From positions 2,480,001-2,544,000 of the forward strand of contig JAGMUV010000005.1 of assembly GCA_020744425.1 (NCBI GenBank): a stretch of DNA of 64,000 bases, in the 5' to 3' direction. Numbering within the stretch: position 1 is the stretch's first letter; every line of letters starts with the position of its first letter. Origin of the DNA: Dactylonectria macrodidyma (taxonomy: Eukaryota; Ascomycota; Sordariomycetes; Hypocreales; Nectriaceae). The notes beneath the pieces are model-generated. The model was not told where the DNA came from, did no database searches, and was given only the letters and a program-made list of their open reading frames with translations. Both the position numbers and the translations under genes were made by a program. This document shows positions 19,825 through 32,957 of this stretch, one piece after another.

Positions 19825-22800
19825 ATGCAGGCCTACACCGAGCTCGCGGCTCCCTCAGCCGTCACGCATTCCCTGAGCCTGCCTCTCACGTCGGCCACGG
19901 CCGCCAACCTCGTCGTCGCAAAGGGCTCGCTGCTCCAGATCTTCACGACCAGGGCCATCTCCGCCGAACTAGACGCCCAGAACCAGCCGTCGCGCCCGCC
20001 CAAGGCCGAGCCCGAGTTCGACCTCCGCGCAAACGACGATGACGGCCTCGAGTCGTCCTTCCTCGGCGGCGGCGAGTCCATCCTCGTGCGCACCGACCGC
20101 ACCAACAACACCAAGCTCGTCCTCGTCGCCGAGATCCCGCTTGCTGGCGCCGTCATAGGCCTGGCGAGGATCAAGACCAAGAACACCAGGTCCGGGGGCG
20201 AGGCGCTGCTCCTGGCGTACAACTCGGCCAAGATGTGCCTGGCCGAGTGGGATCCTAAGAAGAACACGCTCGAGACCGTCTCAATACACTACTACGAAAA
20301 AGACGAGCTGCAGGGCGCGCCCTGGGAGGTCCCCTTTAGCGAGTACGTCAATTGCCTCCAGGCCGACCCCGGGAGCAGGTGCGCGGCCTTCACCTTTGGG
20401 TCGCGGAACCTCGCCATCCTCCCGTTCCGGCAGTCGGAAGAGGACTTGGAAATGGACGATTGGGATGAGGACCTCGATGGACCGCGGCCCGTCAAGGCGC
20501 CCACTGCCGTCGCCAATGGAGATAGCGACAGTCTAGAAGCAGCGTATACACCGTCCTTTGTCCTTCGTCTCCCTCTGCTAGATCCAAGCCTGCTCCACCC
20601 CGTGCACCTCGCCTTCCTGCATGAGTATAGAGAGCCCACCTTCGGTATCCTCTCGTCCAGCCATTCGTCTGCGCACTCATTTGGACAAAAAGACCACCTC
20701 ACCTACAAGGTCTTCACCCTTGACCTACAACAACGCGCCTCGACAACCATCCTTTCCGTCACTGATCTCCCCCGAGACCTCCACAAGGTCATTGCGCTAC
20801 CTACGCCTGTCGGAGGAGCGCTGCTGGTCGGCGAGAATGAGTTGATCCATGTCGACCAGTCCGGCAAGGCCAATGGGGTGGCCGTCAACCCCATGGCGAA
20901 GCTGATTACCTCTTTCAGTTTGACCGACCAGTCGGATTTGGGCCTCCGATTGGAGGGATGCGACATTGAGCAACTGTACATTGATAACGGAGAGCTCCTA
21001 TTGGTTTTGAATGATGGGCGACTTGGCATTGTGTCTTTCCGAATCGATGGCCGTACAGTATCTGGAATTACAGTCAAGATGATTCCCACAGAGAGCGGAG
21101 GCAGCCTCGTCAAGAGCCGTGCAACATGCATCTCAAGGCTAGGCAAAAGTTCCTTCTTTGTCGGAAGCGAGACCGGTGACTCGGTTGTCCTGGGCTGGAC
21201 GAGAAAGCAAGGACAGGAGAAGCGTCGCAAAGCCCGAGTCATCGACGCAGACTTGGCCTTGGATGTGGATGATCTTGACCTCGAGGATGAAGACGAGGAA
21301 GACGATGACCTGTATGGCACGGAATCCGCAACCACAAAGCCTACGCAGGTTCTCAATGGTACTGGAAAGTCGGGCGAGCTGAGCTTCCGCATACATGATA
21401 CCCTTCTTAGCATCGCCCCCATTCAGGATTTCACCCCTGGCAAAGCCTCATTCCTCCCCGACAGCGAAGAAGCCACTCTATCACAGGGCGTAGTCTCTGA
21501 ATTACAACTTGGCTGCGCTGTCGGCCGCGGAAGCGCAAGCGCCCTTGCGATTCTGAACCGGCACATCCAGCCTAAGATTATCGGTCGCTTCGAGTTTCCC
21601 GAGGCGCGAGGCTTCTGGACCATGTCCGTCAAGAAGCCCATCCCCAAGGCGCTGGGCGCAAATGTCGCCGCCGGCAGCGACTACGAGACGTTTGGACAAT
21701 ACGACAAGTTCATGATTGTGGCTAAGGTTGACCTCGACGGCTATGAGACGTCGGATGTGTATGCGCTTACGGCCGCGGGATTCGAGACGCTCAAGGAGAC
21801 TGAATTCGATCCCGCTGCTGGCTTCACGGTGGAAGCCGGCACCATGGGCAAGCAGATGAGGATTATCCAGGTCCTCAAATCTGAAGTCCGTTCTTATGAT
21901 GGAGGTGAGTTGCCCTTCCACGGATAGCGCTCGCAAATATACTGACGAAATCAGATCTCGGCCTAGCTCAGATTCTCCCCATGCTCGACGAAGAGACAGG
22001 CGCAGAGCCCCGGGTTACCAGCGCTAGTATCGCCGACCCGTACCTGCTCCTGATCCGAGACGACAGCAGCATCTTCCTCGCCCAGATCGACAGCAACAAC
22101 GATGTCGAGGAGGTAGACAAGACCAGCGCCTTGCTGAACACCAAGTGGCAGGCCGGATGCTTGTACACCGACTCCCAGGGCACCTTCCAGCCTGTCTCGA
22201 GCGACAAGGGCGCGGAGACGGAGGACAAGGTGATGATGTTCCTGCTAAGTTCATCTGGAGCGCTCCATGTAAGTGACTAGCGTTCACTAAGAACTAAGTT
22301 CAAGTTGCTGATAACTTGTAGGTCTATGCTCTGCCAGACCTTTCTGGGCCGGTGTATGTAGCCGAAGGCTTGACTTACATCCCCCCTTTCCTATCTACCG
22401 ACTACACCCATCGCCGAGGCATGGCCCGCGAGACTCTCAGTGAGATCATGGTTGCTGATCTCGGAGACTCTGTATCACAACAACCTTACCTAATTGTGAG
22501 TAACGAAATCAAGACGGCGTCGAGAAGTTGCTGACCCTCCCAGCTCCGTAACTCGACCAACGACCTTACTATCTACGAACCTATCCGCTACCACGCCGAG
22601 GGCACAGAACCCACGCTCAAAGCCACCCTCTCCTTTAAGAAGTCGGCCAACTCAGTCTTGGCCGCGACCCCCGTTGAAGCAACAGGCGATGACGCCGACC
22701 AGCAACCGCGCTTCGTGCCGCTACGGGCGTGCGCCAACGTCGACGGCTACCGGACCGTCTTCCTACCCGGCCCGTCGCCGAGCTTCGTCATCAAGTCCAG

Positions 22801-24331
22801 CAAGAGCATCCCCCGCGTCATCGGCCTCCAGGGCCTCGGTGTGCGCGGCATGAGCCCCTTTCACACCGAGGGCTGCGACCGCGGTTTCATCTACTCCGAC
22901 GACGAGGGCATCGCGCGCGTCACGCAGCTGCCGGCCGACACCAACCTGGCCGAGCTGGGCCTGTCAGTGAAAAAGGTACCCCTGGGCGTTGACGTCCGTG
23001 GCATTGCCTTCCACCAGCCTACCGGCGCCTACATGGTCGGATGTATGGCACCGGAGCCGTTCGAGCTGCCGCGCGACGACGACTATCACAAGGAGTGGGC
23101 TAAAGAGACGCTCGCCTTCCCTCCTACCGTCGCCCACGGTGTGCTCAAACTCGTCAGCCCCGTAAGCTGGACGGTCGTGCACGAGGTGGAGCTGGAGTCG
23201 TGCGAGTCCATCGAGTGCATGAAGACGCTGCACCTCGAGGTATCCGAGGAGACGCGCGAGCGCCGCATGCTGCTGGCCGTCGGCACCGCGGTGTCCAAGG
23301 GCGAGGACCTGCCGATCCGCGGCCGCGTCCACGTCTACGACGTCGTCACCGTCATCCCGGAGCCCGGCCGGCCCGAGACCAACCGCCGCCTCAAGCTCAT
23401 CGCCCGCGAGGACATCCCCCGTGGCGGCGTCACAGCCCTCTCCGAGATCGGCTCCCAAGGCCTCATGCTCGTCGCCCAAGGGCAAAAGTGCATGGTGCGT
23501 GGTCTCAAGGAGGACGGCTCCCTGCTGCCCGTCGCCTTCCTCGACATGAGCTGCCACGTCGCCTCGGCCCGCGAGCTGCCCCGAACGGGACTCTGTCTCA
23601 TGGCCGACGCCTTCAAGGGCGTCTGGTTCGCCGGATACACCGAGGAGCCCTACACCTTCAAGATCCTTGGCAAGAGCAACGGCCGCCTGCCGCTGCTCGT
23701 CGCCGACTTTCTGCCCGACGGCGACGACCTGGCCATTGTCGCGGCTGATACGGATGGCGATTTGCACATTCTCGACTTTAACCCTGACCGTGAGTGTCTG
23801 CTCTAGTACACGTCTTTCTCTATCTCATACTAACCATTACATCCAGACCCAAAGTCTCTCCAAGGCCACCTCCTCCTCCACCGCACCACCTTCTCCGTGA
23901 CGCCCAACCCGCCAACCTCGACACTTCTCCTCCCGCGCACCCTCCCGGCCTCGCGCCCGGCCGCCCCGGATGCACCCGCGCCGCACGTCCTCGTCCTCGC
24001 CTCGCCCTCGGGCCACCTCGCCGCGCTGAGCCCGCTCCCCGAGGCCTCGTATCGCCGCCTGCTCTCCGTCGCAAACCAGCTGCTGCCCGCCCTCGCGCCC
24101 CACGGCGGCCTCAACGCAAAGGCCCACCGCCTGCCCGACACGCCCCGCTACGTCGGTGTCGAGGCCGCCGCCGGCCGGTCCATCGTCGACGGCGCCGTCC
24201 TCGCACGCTGGACCGAGCTGGCCGCCGCCAAGCGCGCTGAGATTGCCGGCAAGGGCGGCTACGATGGCGTCGCGGAGCTGAGGGAAGAAATGGAAGGTTT
24301 GCTGGGTTGGAGTGGGTTGGCGTACTTTTAG
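19825..24331 (+). CDS. CFT1: CFT1, CPSF160 orthologue of the mRNA cleavage and polyadenylation factor
   Basis: CFT1 is the large WD/beta-propeller scaffold of the nuclear cleavage and polyadenylation complex. It supports recognition of the polyadenylation signal with its partner subunits. Five exons (19825-21904, 21955-22268, 22322-22495, 22544-23789, 23847-24331) close in frame to 1432 residues, the usual size. The N-terminus starts MQAYTELAAPSAVTHSLSLP, typical of fungal CFT1. An acidic low-complexity patch (DDLDLEDEDEEDDD) near residues 480-495 and a C-terminal CPSF-A-like region (FPLKILGK... to WSGLAYF) are present. The start is the ATG at 19825; the open frame upstream begins with GTG. 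Very high third-position G+C makes long antisense open frames, which are shadows. It lies head-to-head with LMBD1 and tail-to-tail with Pal1. Confidence 0.95.
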
Positions 24332-24849
24332 TCGTGTATTACTGTCCCGATGCCGACGAATGATAGTCTGAAATGACTGTCACGGAGTCATCTACCTCAA
24401 TTGCTGTAGCCACTTCATAGGTGAACTGGCTTACGATGAACCTTGCAACTAGACTTCAAACTAGAACAGGGTAAAATAAAATATCAGGAGTTCAACAATC
24501 GCACGCACAAATACATCACTTGCAAGTGCACATGGTTAGGCCAAAGTGGTATCATTCGTTGCAACATCGATCTGTGTGCTAATTGGCCAAGTATATGTGG
24601 CCTGGGGATAAACCGAAACATCATCACCTGTCTCTCTACTCCTTTCTTGACCAAGCGGTCCTCGGAGATGTCTAACATCCTAGGATACCCTAGCAGTTTG
24701 TTCGCCTCTATCCCCGTGAATATCTTCATCATGGTATGCGTACAGTCCAAAACAAGTCCGTCTTAACATCAAATTCCAGGTTGCCGAAAAAAAACGCCAT
24801 AGATTTCGAAAGGCTGAATATAAACCAAGCTGAGTGAGGTACCTCTTCA
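24332..24849. other. Convergent 3' region between CFT1 and PAL1
   Basis: 518 bases between two stop codons facing each other. It presumably holds both polyadenylation sites. No gene or repeat was seen. Confidence 0.5.
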
Positions 24850-26568
24850 CTATACCTCCTGCTTCTTGCGACGAATGCTGCCAAAACGTCGCCTAAAGCC
24901 ATCGCTCAATCGCTTGCCAGTGGATGGCTGGCCCCCCAGATCCGTACTGTTTGAGAAACCGTTGGCGGGAGTGGAGACCGGAAGATCACTAAAACTCCGG
25001 TGGTGGCGGCTCGGAGTAGGACGGCTAGTCTCATGTCTTCGGGGTAGCATTTCGTACTCAGCAACTTGGCCCTTGGCCAATCGCTTCTTTGCTTTCAAAT
25101 CTCTCTCGAGCTCGAAGTTGGCACCCTTGCCCTTGAGGTCATCTGGGTGATATTCCTAACCGAAAGTGTCAGCGATGTGTCCCACTGGTAAACGATTAAA
25201 TCGGGGTTCACTCACAATGTCTTCGTAGCGCTTGTAAGCCCCGCCAGCGGCATCCCGCTCTCTCATCAAGTCGGCGCCTTCTTTGTATTGCATAACATTG
25301 CCTCGAAAATCTTCCTGGCCGCTAGGGATGATAGCAATGCCTTGGAGAGGCTTGTTTCTTCGGAGAGAGTCTTCGATATATTCCCTTGGGGTTGCTCGGA
25401 TGGCTTCCATGTTGGAGTCATGTACGGCAGCGGCCGGCGAATACTTTTCTTGTCGGTTGCGGCTAGCGAGCGCAGCATCAAACGGTCCCCCATGATGGTA
25501 AGTGCCACCAATCGTGTCTAGTGCATCAATAGTATCTGTGTGGGGAATGTTCTTCCGCCGGAGGTGAGGTGCGCGGTCGGCAGCGCGGGCCTCCTTACGG
25601 AGAATTTCGAGAGGGCGGTGCGTCATATCGCCGGGGAAGCGCTGGGTGATGGAAGGATTGCGAGAGAGATCGCACGTGCCAGTACTGAAGCTACGGTGGT
25701 GTTGAGGCTTTGACGGGGCGACCAGCTGCGGAACTCGGGCACTGGACGAGCGAGTAACTGCAGTGTTTGGGGGATATCGTCGAGGGTTGTGCGCACTATT
25801 TGGTGGTGATCTAGGTGGTGATCTTGGGGGTGAAGTGGACTTTGAAGATTCGCCTGCCGCAGAGAAAGGGTTGGATGGGTGGAAGTCGGCGCGAGAAGGG
25901 CTGGCTGAGGTTGGCGGCGTGGGATAGCTGCGCTGTTGTGGCGTCTGGGTTGGTTTGGGACTTCTGTTCTTGGTTCCCTTGATGGAGCTGGAGCTGGAGC
26001 TTGCACTTGAGCTCGAAAGATTGTTCCTCTTGAATTGGGCGGCGAGGTTGTGAGAAGATGAGACGCCGGTTTCCTGACTGGGTTCGGGTGCAGTTAATGG
26101 ATCCAAGATGTAAGCTTTCGCCTGTGAGCAGGGGAGATGGGTCAGTTAAATGTCTATTGGCACACGACCACAAGTGAATAAAGACTAGACGAAAGACAAG
26201 ATGATTGGCAGGGTAGAGCGGCTCTTCCGGGCGACGCCAGCCTGCTTGCGCGTCCTCACAAGCCATTCTCTGAGGTAGGGCGGCAGTGCATCTTGGCTGT
26301 CAGAGCCGTGCAATGCTGGCACATGCCAATTGCAACGACGTCAAAGGCCAAAGACCAGGGCTCCTAGCGGAGTGGAGACCCGCTTGAACGCGACGCAGAC
26401 GAGAACAAAAAAAGGGTCCAGGTGGATGGGATGACGTTGGGAGAAAAGCGAGTGGTGTGGAGGAGAAACGGAGGGAATCTTGGGGAGAAACGAGTAGGGT
26501 CCGAAAGGGTATGGATCATCAAAAGCTGTGCGACTCACCCACTGTTTATCGCTGCTTGATTCTCTCAT
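24850..26568 (-). CDS. PAL1: Pal1 family cell-morphology protein
   Basis: Pal1 is a cortical/endocytic protein needed for cylindrical shape in fission yeast. Three exons (26568-26539, 26121-25216, 25155-24850) give 413 residues. The 10-codon first exon MRESSSDKQW splices in phase 0 over a 417-base intron to AKAYILDPLTAPEPSQETG, the conserved family N-terminus. A Ser/Pro-rich disordered region follows. The Pal1 core runs from about residue 165 (HRPLEILRKEARAADRAPHL, then DTIGGTYHHGGPFDAAL and IPSGQEDFRGNVMQYKEGAD) to YHPDDLKGKG across the last splice. The C-terminus is basic (GFRRRFGSIRRKKQEV). The main open frame without exon 1 starts at a TTG, which shows that an upstream exon is required. 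It is convergent with CFT1. Confidence 0.9.
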
Positions 26569-28929
26569 CGTGGCGAGTATGATGCAGTAATGAGATACGA
26601 TGATATGGTGGGTGTTGGGCAGGAAATCAAGATGGCAACGAGATCGATCGGTGCTTTCCTTTGTTCTGTTCCTTTCTTGCTGGGCCGCTGAGATGGCCTA
26701 CGTCGTCGAAATTCGTGTGGTGTAATTCCCCCGTCACCGGCGCGGTCGGTGCAAGGCTGGCAAGGCGGGGTTGGGTCGAGCAGGCAAAGTCGTTCGTTTG
26801 TCGCAATATCGAACTCGCATATGAAATCATGCGCTGATGGAAGCGTTCTTATCGATTTGGTTGATGGTGTTGTAGGCAAGGTGAAGTGGTTCACGGTGAG
26901 GCTGACGGTAGAAAAGCTCGACTTGTGCAGAAGGGGAAGAGCAAATTTGTGGGAAAGGTGAATGCAAGGGAGGGATGGAATGGTGGGAGCTGCAGGTCTT
27001 AAAGACAGAAAAGAGGCAAGGCGCAAAAGAGACTTGTCCTGGAGGTCAGGGTAGCTTTGGGAAGGAATGTCGGGGGAGGCACGACAAGGTGCGGCAGGTA
27101 CGGTTCGGCGGAACAGCAGGTACACCTTCCTCAACCATCCATCTCACCTATTGATGGATCCCAAGGGAGGTGCGTCCGGTCATTGTCCAATCCTCCGTCA
27201 GGGGAAAGTCTAGGGACTGGAGCTGGTTCGTTCTCGTGACCGTTTTGACCTCCACCAACTAAGACGAAATAGCTGATCTAGACCATCCCATCACTCTCAG
27301 CACAGCACAAGGACCCCTCACCCATGACAGTTTTGTATGCACCTGGTACTGGCACTCACGCACTTCACCCTTACTTCACTCTTCACGCACCCACGCACTT
27401 GGTACTCTGAAAGCTACGCCGCTTGGCCGCTTGGCCGCCCACGCCGCCGTGCCGTCCACGCCATAGTCGACATTCCTAGCGCCTCTCGCCCTGATCTGGT
27501 CCAGTCCCGTCGCTGTCGCGGGGGAGGGGCGAGAGGGGCGGTCCCTTGCTACATTGCTTGCTGCGCAATCAGTTCTGAAAGCTGACTCTGGCTCGCCAGG
27601 TACCAGGCAGGGTCTCAACTCTCCAGGGACCGATACGAACACCTCTGCAGTCGACACCACGTCAATTCGTATGCGCCCGTCGACAATCTCGTCCCTCTAT
27701 TTTTGTCTTTGAGATCGCTCGCCCCGGAACCGTCGGCAAGATAGCGAGGCCTAAGGAGCGAGCGAGGCAGGTTTCTAGGTCTTCGTATTCCGTCGTCGAT
27801 GTCGTCGTCTACCACCCAACTTATCCATCACGTCCATGCTGCAAGTACTTCCGCCGCAGCCAGGCCCCGCAGCCCACACCGAGTCACAAGTCACAGGTTC
27901 CAGCCAAAAAGACTCGCCATCGTCACCTGATTGCTTCACTCGAGGGAAGCGTCGAGCCCTGCCTCCTTTGGTCTAGCCGACCGTCAACTGTCCCTTTTGG
28001 GCTGTGATCGGTTCTGCCAACTCCGTCACATCAGCCATCCCGGGCTCCCGGACTGCTAAGAGTTTGCGACCTGTCCGTGGAACTCATGGCCAAGCCTCGA
28101 ACTAAGCCTTGGGACACGCAAGCACAGCACGCCAAAAGCAACTCTCTAATGTGCACCACATACTACATAGTCTGTACTTGCACTGTTAATACCTTTGCGC
28201 TATGAATTCAAGGAACATGGATCTTTCGGGTGCCTCCGACAGTACATGTGAATGATGCACGGCTTCTTGCAACATTGCCGACTCACCTCAATGAGCACCA
28301 GTCCAAATGCATCCACCTGCATTGTCTCGCCCACGCAAGGCGGCTGATGAATCGCAGCAGCATATTTATCATATGCCAACTCATCTAATGCTAAGCTGTC
28401 CTTGCATAAGGACTGTGATAGCAACGGCTCCTATTGACCTTCACCGACTTGACATCATGGGTTAGCCCTGCTGCACACAGACGCTAACAAAAAGCATGCC
28501 TCCAGCCCTGTGTGTGAGAAATACAAACCATGCTGAGATTTCTGCATCAGTGTATCACTGATGGGATATTTCTGTTGGTTTTTTACAACTTCAATACTAT
28601 GTATTACCCACCCCAACAATGCAGCTTCCTCGTCCGTTGGTGAGCTAAGGTGATGACACCCTTACGTAGGTACCCAATCGCGTCTCTTCCATCAGAGTTC
28701 CATCATCGTCCGTCCCTTGACCCACTCACCACCCATGTATCTAACCGCCTAGTAACGACGGGACTGGCCTGGACCTCTCAGCGCCTCTGTATGACAACAC
28801 TCTGAGACACGGCAGATGCAGGAACCAGCCGTTTATTCGGCAGTCAAACAGACCGGCTTCAAATCGTTACTGAGCCACCTCGATCCAGGTTCCTATCACT
28901 ATACTCTTTCGGCTGCTACACTCCCATCC
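26569..28929. other. Long gene-free stretch between PAL1 and USB1 (divergent promoters)
   Basis: 2.4 kb separates the PAL1 and USB1 starts, which face away from each other. The PAL1-proximal part is polypurine/polypyrimidine-rich, as in fungal leaders. A 189-codon minus-strand open frame (26565-27134) lies in this leader and shows no domain. I see no RNA gene. Confidence 0.45.
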
Positions 28930-29944
28930 ATGGCTCTCGTTGACTACTCATCCTCTGAGGAAGAAGGTGACCGCGAGCCGCCGCCAGCCAAACGACGGAA
29001 GGCCGGCGTTGGAGCAGTGGCCCACTCCTCCGGTGCAACGTCCGGCAACTCCAACAAAGCAGTCGATGGCATTTCGGACATGCCTCCCCTGCCATTGAAG
29101 TTCCATGACCTGTACGCGTCCACTGTCCGCCAGAGCATCATCGACGACCCGACCCTGCATCACGGCCGCCGCCGGCAGATACCCCACGTGGTTGGTCAAT
29201 GGCCAACTCATCTCTATGTCGAATGCAAGTCCTCTCCCAGTTCCATCTCGTGTCATGCGGTCTGCAGGCTAACTGCTTTCAGGGCATCCCACCACTACGC
29301 AGCATGCCGTGCTTGTCGACCTCATCACTGACATAGAAGGAGAGCTGGGTGGTCATGTTGGGCTACACAACTTCCTCACGAGTGATCTAGGATCTCCTCT
29401 CCCGTTGCATATCAGTCTTTCTCGGCCACTGTCTCTTTCAACGGCGGACAAGGACAGATTCTTAGAAAGCATCACTCAGGCTGTGTACGCCAGCGCCGTC
29501 GCACCCTTTACTGTGCGACCCAACAGTCTTTTCTGGTTCAAGTCCCCAGACTCGAATCGTACCTTTCTCGTTCTCCGTGTAGATAGCAGCCCATCGACAG
29601 CCGAACAGGATAATTCCTCGACGGACCCAAACCCTGAGCTCATGCGCCTTCTGACGCGTTTCAACGCCGCCGTCACAGTCTTTGACCAACCAGCATTATA
29701 CCAGCAAAAGCAAAAGGACCATGTTGGGAATTCCTTCCATATATCTATCGCCTGGACGTTTGACCAGCCGGACGACGAGGCAGCCGGAAGAACGGTGCAG
29801 CTATTCGAGCAGGCCAAATTTGGCACCCAGGCATGGAAGATTGATGTTCCTGGCATCAAGGCAAAAATTGGCAATGTAGTCAACCACATTGCTCTCAGTG
29901 GCTCGGGAAGAGATGGCACAGGATCTAAGCTATTCGAATCATAG
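28930..29944 (+). CDS. USB1: USB1, U6 snRNA 3' phosphodiesterase
   Basis: USB1 is a 2H-family phosphodiesterase that trims and modifies the 3' end of U6 snRNA. Two exons, 28930-29224 and 29283-29944, encode 318 residues. The intron has a GC-AG pair (gcaagt...ttcag); only this splice joins LYVE to WHPTTTQHAVLVDL in frame. Both catalytic HxS motifs are present: HISLSRP at 141-147 and HISIAW at 251-256. The N-terminus MALVDYSSSEEE followed by PPPAKRRK is typical for fungal USB1. The start was taken at MALVDYSS, not at the ATG 38 codons upstream, because the family begins here. Confidence 0.92.
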
Positions 29945-32332
29945 TAAGCCGTAGGCACCTGAAAAGATTTAGCAAAGTGGTCTTCTGCGATTTGCTCCAG
30001 AAAGTGGCGTATCTCGGATGCAGCAAGATGAGGCGATAATCACGCGCCGAGGCGAGGCACCAAGGTTTGCTTTTGGTGTTGCTGCCGCCTAGAGCAGGCT
30101 CCGGGCTCTTCGAAGGCGAAGTAAGCTCGGTCGGACCTTTCGGATGGCAAACTGAGAATGGCAAACGGGGGGTGAGGCTCTCGGCTAATGACGCAGAGCT
30201 GCAATTATGAATTGGCTCAGTTCCGCAGGTTCCGCATGCATTCTGCTCCCCGCAAAAACAGAGGAACCAGAAGCAAAAAGAAAAGGGAAACGGGATCGTA
30301 ATCGAACGAGGAGGGAGGTTCCCGAGGGTGACATCATTCATGACGTGACAAAGTGAGCTTTTTCCAAGCGATGACCTCAGTCCAGATCTGCGGCTGTTGA
30401 GATTGGCAAGAGATGACGGGAGTTACGGGCCCGGCGTGTTGGGTTGTTTGTTTGTTGATGTAGGTGTTGCCGTCGCGAAGAGAAGGGATCTTCCTGGTTT
30501 ACACGGGGGACGGGGAAATGCGAAACGGACGACAGGTCTAACCGGGTATCTGCATTGCGACAGTGTGAGAGCCACGTGCCCCGATATTCAACAGTTTACA
30601 CCGGTTCTTTCTGATTCGCAATGCTGGCTACCGGTTGCAAATCACGAACATCGAGTAGGTAGACATGGCTAGGATGCTGTCGACGACAGTTAGGCACAAT
30701 GGGAGGTCCCGCCTCCATAAACATGCTCTCCACAAAGATACGAGATCGACACAGATTATCTGACGTGTGTGATCGCCTTCTCCGCGTAACGTCAAAACCA
30801 ATTGCATATCCACCATCTTCTTGGTTCTTGTTTCTTTTGTTTTCTGTCGCGGGGGCATGGGATCCGGGAACCAGCCGGAGCAACCAGCTAGCCGCGCCTC
30901 GGTCGAACCAACCAACAAAAAACGGTGCTGGAAAAGCGCCAGTTCTAGGCCCTCCAAGCCCAACTTCCAAGACCCCCTCTAAAGCGGCACTGAACGAACG
31001 GCCTGGAACACCCGTTACAAGAAGACCCCTCCTACCCACGGAAACAGGGGGCACAGAGGGCGCTTGTCCGACGGTGTGGTTTTTACGCAGATCCTCCCGC
31101 GTTCGCGACGCCCATCCGACCCCTCCTCCCCTTGTCGCAAGGCTGCCAAGTTCTCGGTTTCTACGTTGCTAGGACCTGTTGCATTTTCTCCGTTGGGCTC
31201 CGGCCTTGTTTAATTACAATGAATTAGAATCCAGAATGGAAAATAAAATAAAATGCGTGGGATTCAGTCAGTGGAGGAGGTGGTGGAGAATGTCGTGGAG
31301 TCGCTGTATCTGGTGGTCCTCTTTTTGGTGGGCGATGGTAACACAGGGCTGCTTCAGGTGGATTTCGCACTTCAGGTTGCCATTGACACCCCAGGTTAGT
31401 TTGGGTATTTTGCAGCTGCCTAAGCGCGTGATGGAAGCTGCCTTGATTCGTCTCGCTGTGCATTTTTCTACTGTCCGTAAACAAGTTCCAGAGCCTGCCA
31501 AAAGTGTGTCTCTTGGGACACGGCGTATCTAACTGTGAGCCGTGCGTGGGTACAAGTGGGCGTTGTGGGTTGCAGTGATTGTGTGTCTTGTCAGTTTTTT
31601 TTTATTGACCTTGTTCGGCCTGCATTTGCATTTGTTTACAACGGTCGTTGGTGTTATTCCACTTGTTCCTTTGGGTCCCCGCTCTAGAACTGTTTTGGTT
31701 TCCCCCCGCCATCCCACCCTACCCAGTGCCAAAACCCGCCATAAACACCATCGCGACTTGACTTGCACTCCCATACCTCTTGCGTGTTTTCCTTCTCCCG
31801 CCTCCACAGGGCTTTCTCTCCTCTCCTCTTCTTTCCCTGTCATCCTTTTTTTCTTTTTTTTCTTCTTCTCCGTTCTCACCCAGCACGTGCACTGATCGAT
31901 TAACACACACCCCTTCCTTCCTACCACCGCATTCCTCGACAGATCTGGCCCCCTGGTCTGGTCCCAACCACCCCTCAAAACCGCCCCCCCGCGAATCTCT
32001 TGCACACCCCCGGAAACGCAGCAAAAAAAAACCTCCCACCCATCTCGCGTGACCGTGCAGAGAAACTCTTAAAACAACTTCTTCCCGTCTTCGTCCGCGA
32101 TTCTGGGCCGACAAACACGCACCAGCACACGCAATTCCATCTCGGAGCCGACTGGCGAGACGCAGCCCCGTCATTCCTCGAGAATTCTGACCCCCAGTCT
32201 TCCCTGACTCCGTTCACGATATCGAGCGAGCCCTCCCTCTCGGCGCATCTGCAACGCCCACCAACTTCTCCTCCGCAACCTGTTGGCATCTGGGCTCGCA
32301 CGTCAGTCCCTTTCGCCTCTACCGAGCCAGCC
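29945..32332. other. Gene-free stretch upstream of CKS1
   Basis: 2.4 kb without a supported gene. The last 700 bases are CT-rich with T-runs (about 31830-31875), a common leader/promoter signature in filamentous fungi, and belong to CKS1. Open frames of up to 158 codons here lack any domain. Confidence 0.45.
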
Positions 32333-32957
32333 ATGCCTCAACTCGATATCGATACCACCCGCCGGAATACGTCCCCGCGGCCTCTCTCCGATTCGGAGCG
32401 TGCCCGGCTGGAGGAGTACATTGACTCCATTCACTACTCTGCCAGGTACGGCCCCCCACGTCCGATTCTAGCCTTGACAGCTTCCCAGTGCAGGTCATGA
32501 CACTGACGCCCTTCCCCGCTTCTAGATACTCGGACAGCGAATATGAATACCGCCACGTTCAACTCCCCAAGGCCATGCTTAAAGCCATTCCCAAGGACTA
32601 CCATGACACTTCTAAGGGAACGCTCAAGCTCCTGTGGGAAGAGGAATGGCGAGCTCTGGGCATCACCCAGGTACGTCAGCCCGCGTCCACCGCACACGAG
32701 TGCATCGGCTTCTCGACAATGCGGCAACACGGCAATGCGGCAATGCTAACCCCGAGTTAGAGTCTTGGTTGGGAGCACTACGAGGTCCACGAGCCCGAGC
32801 CACACATTCTGCTGTTCAAGTGAGTTACCATCCGTCTCCCTCTTTTCTCTTCTCTCTTCCTCTGCCTGCTGGTTTCGCGCCAAGGCCCAACCATACCCCA
32901 GCTGACGCCACTCTCTCCCCCCTCAGGCGACCTCTCAACTTCCAACCTCCGCAGTAA
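32333..32957 (+). CDS. CKS1: CKS1/Suc1, cyclin-dependent kinase regulatory subunit
   Basis: CKS1 is a small adaptor that binds Cdk1 and phosphorylated substrates during the cell cycle. Four exons (32333-32445, 32526-32670, 32761-32819, 32927-32957) close exactly to 115 residues. The conserved core is complete: [20 protein letters not shown] (spanning the first splice), [34 protein letters not shown] and RPLNF. The [13 protein letters not shown] strand-exchange hinge region is preserved. All introns are GT-AG. The N-terminal extension before the core (about 35 residues) is polar. Confidence 0.95.

Noticed and set aside
22964..23767. 267-codon antisense frame opposite CFT1
   Set aside because: CFT1 is certain on the other strand; the antisense frame results from high third-position G+C.
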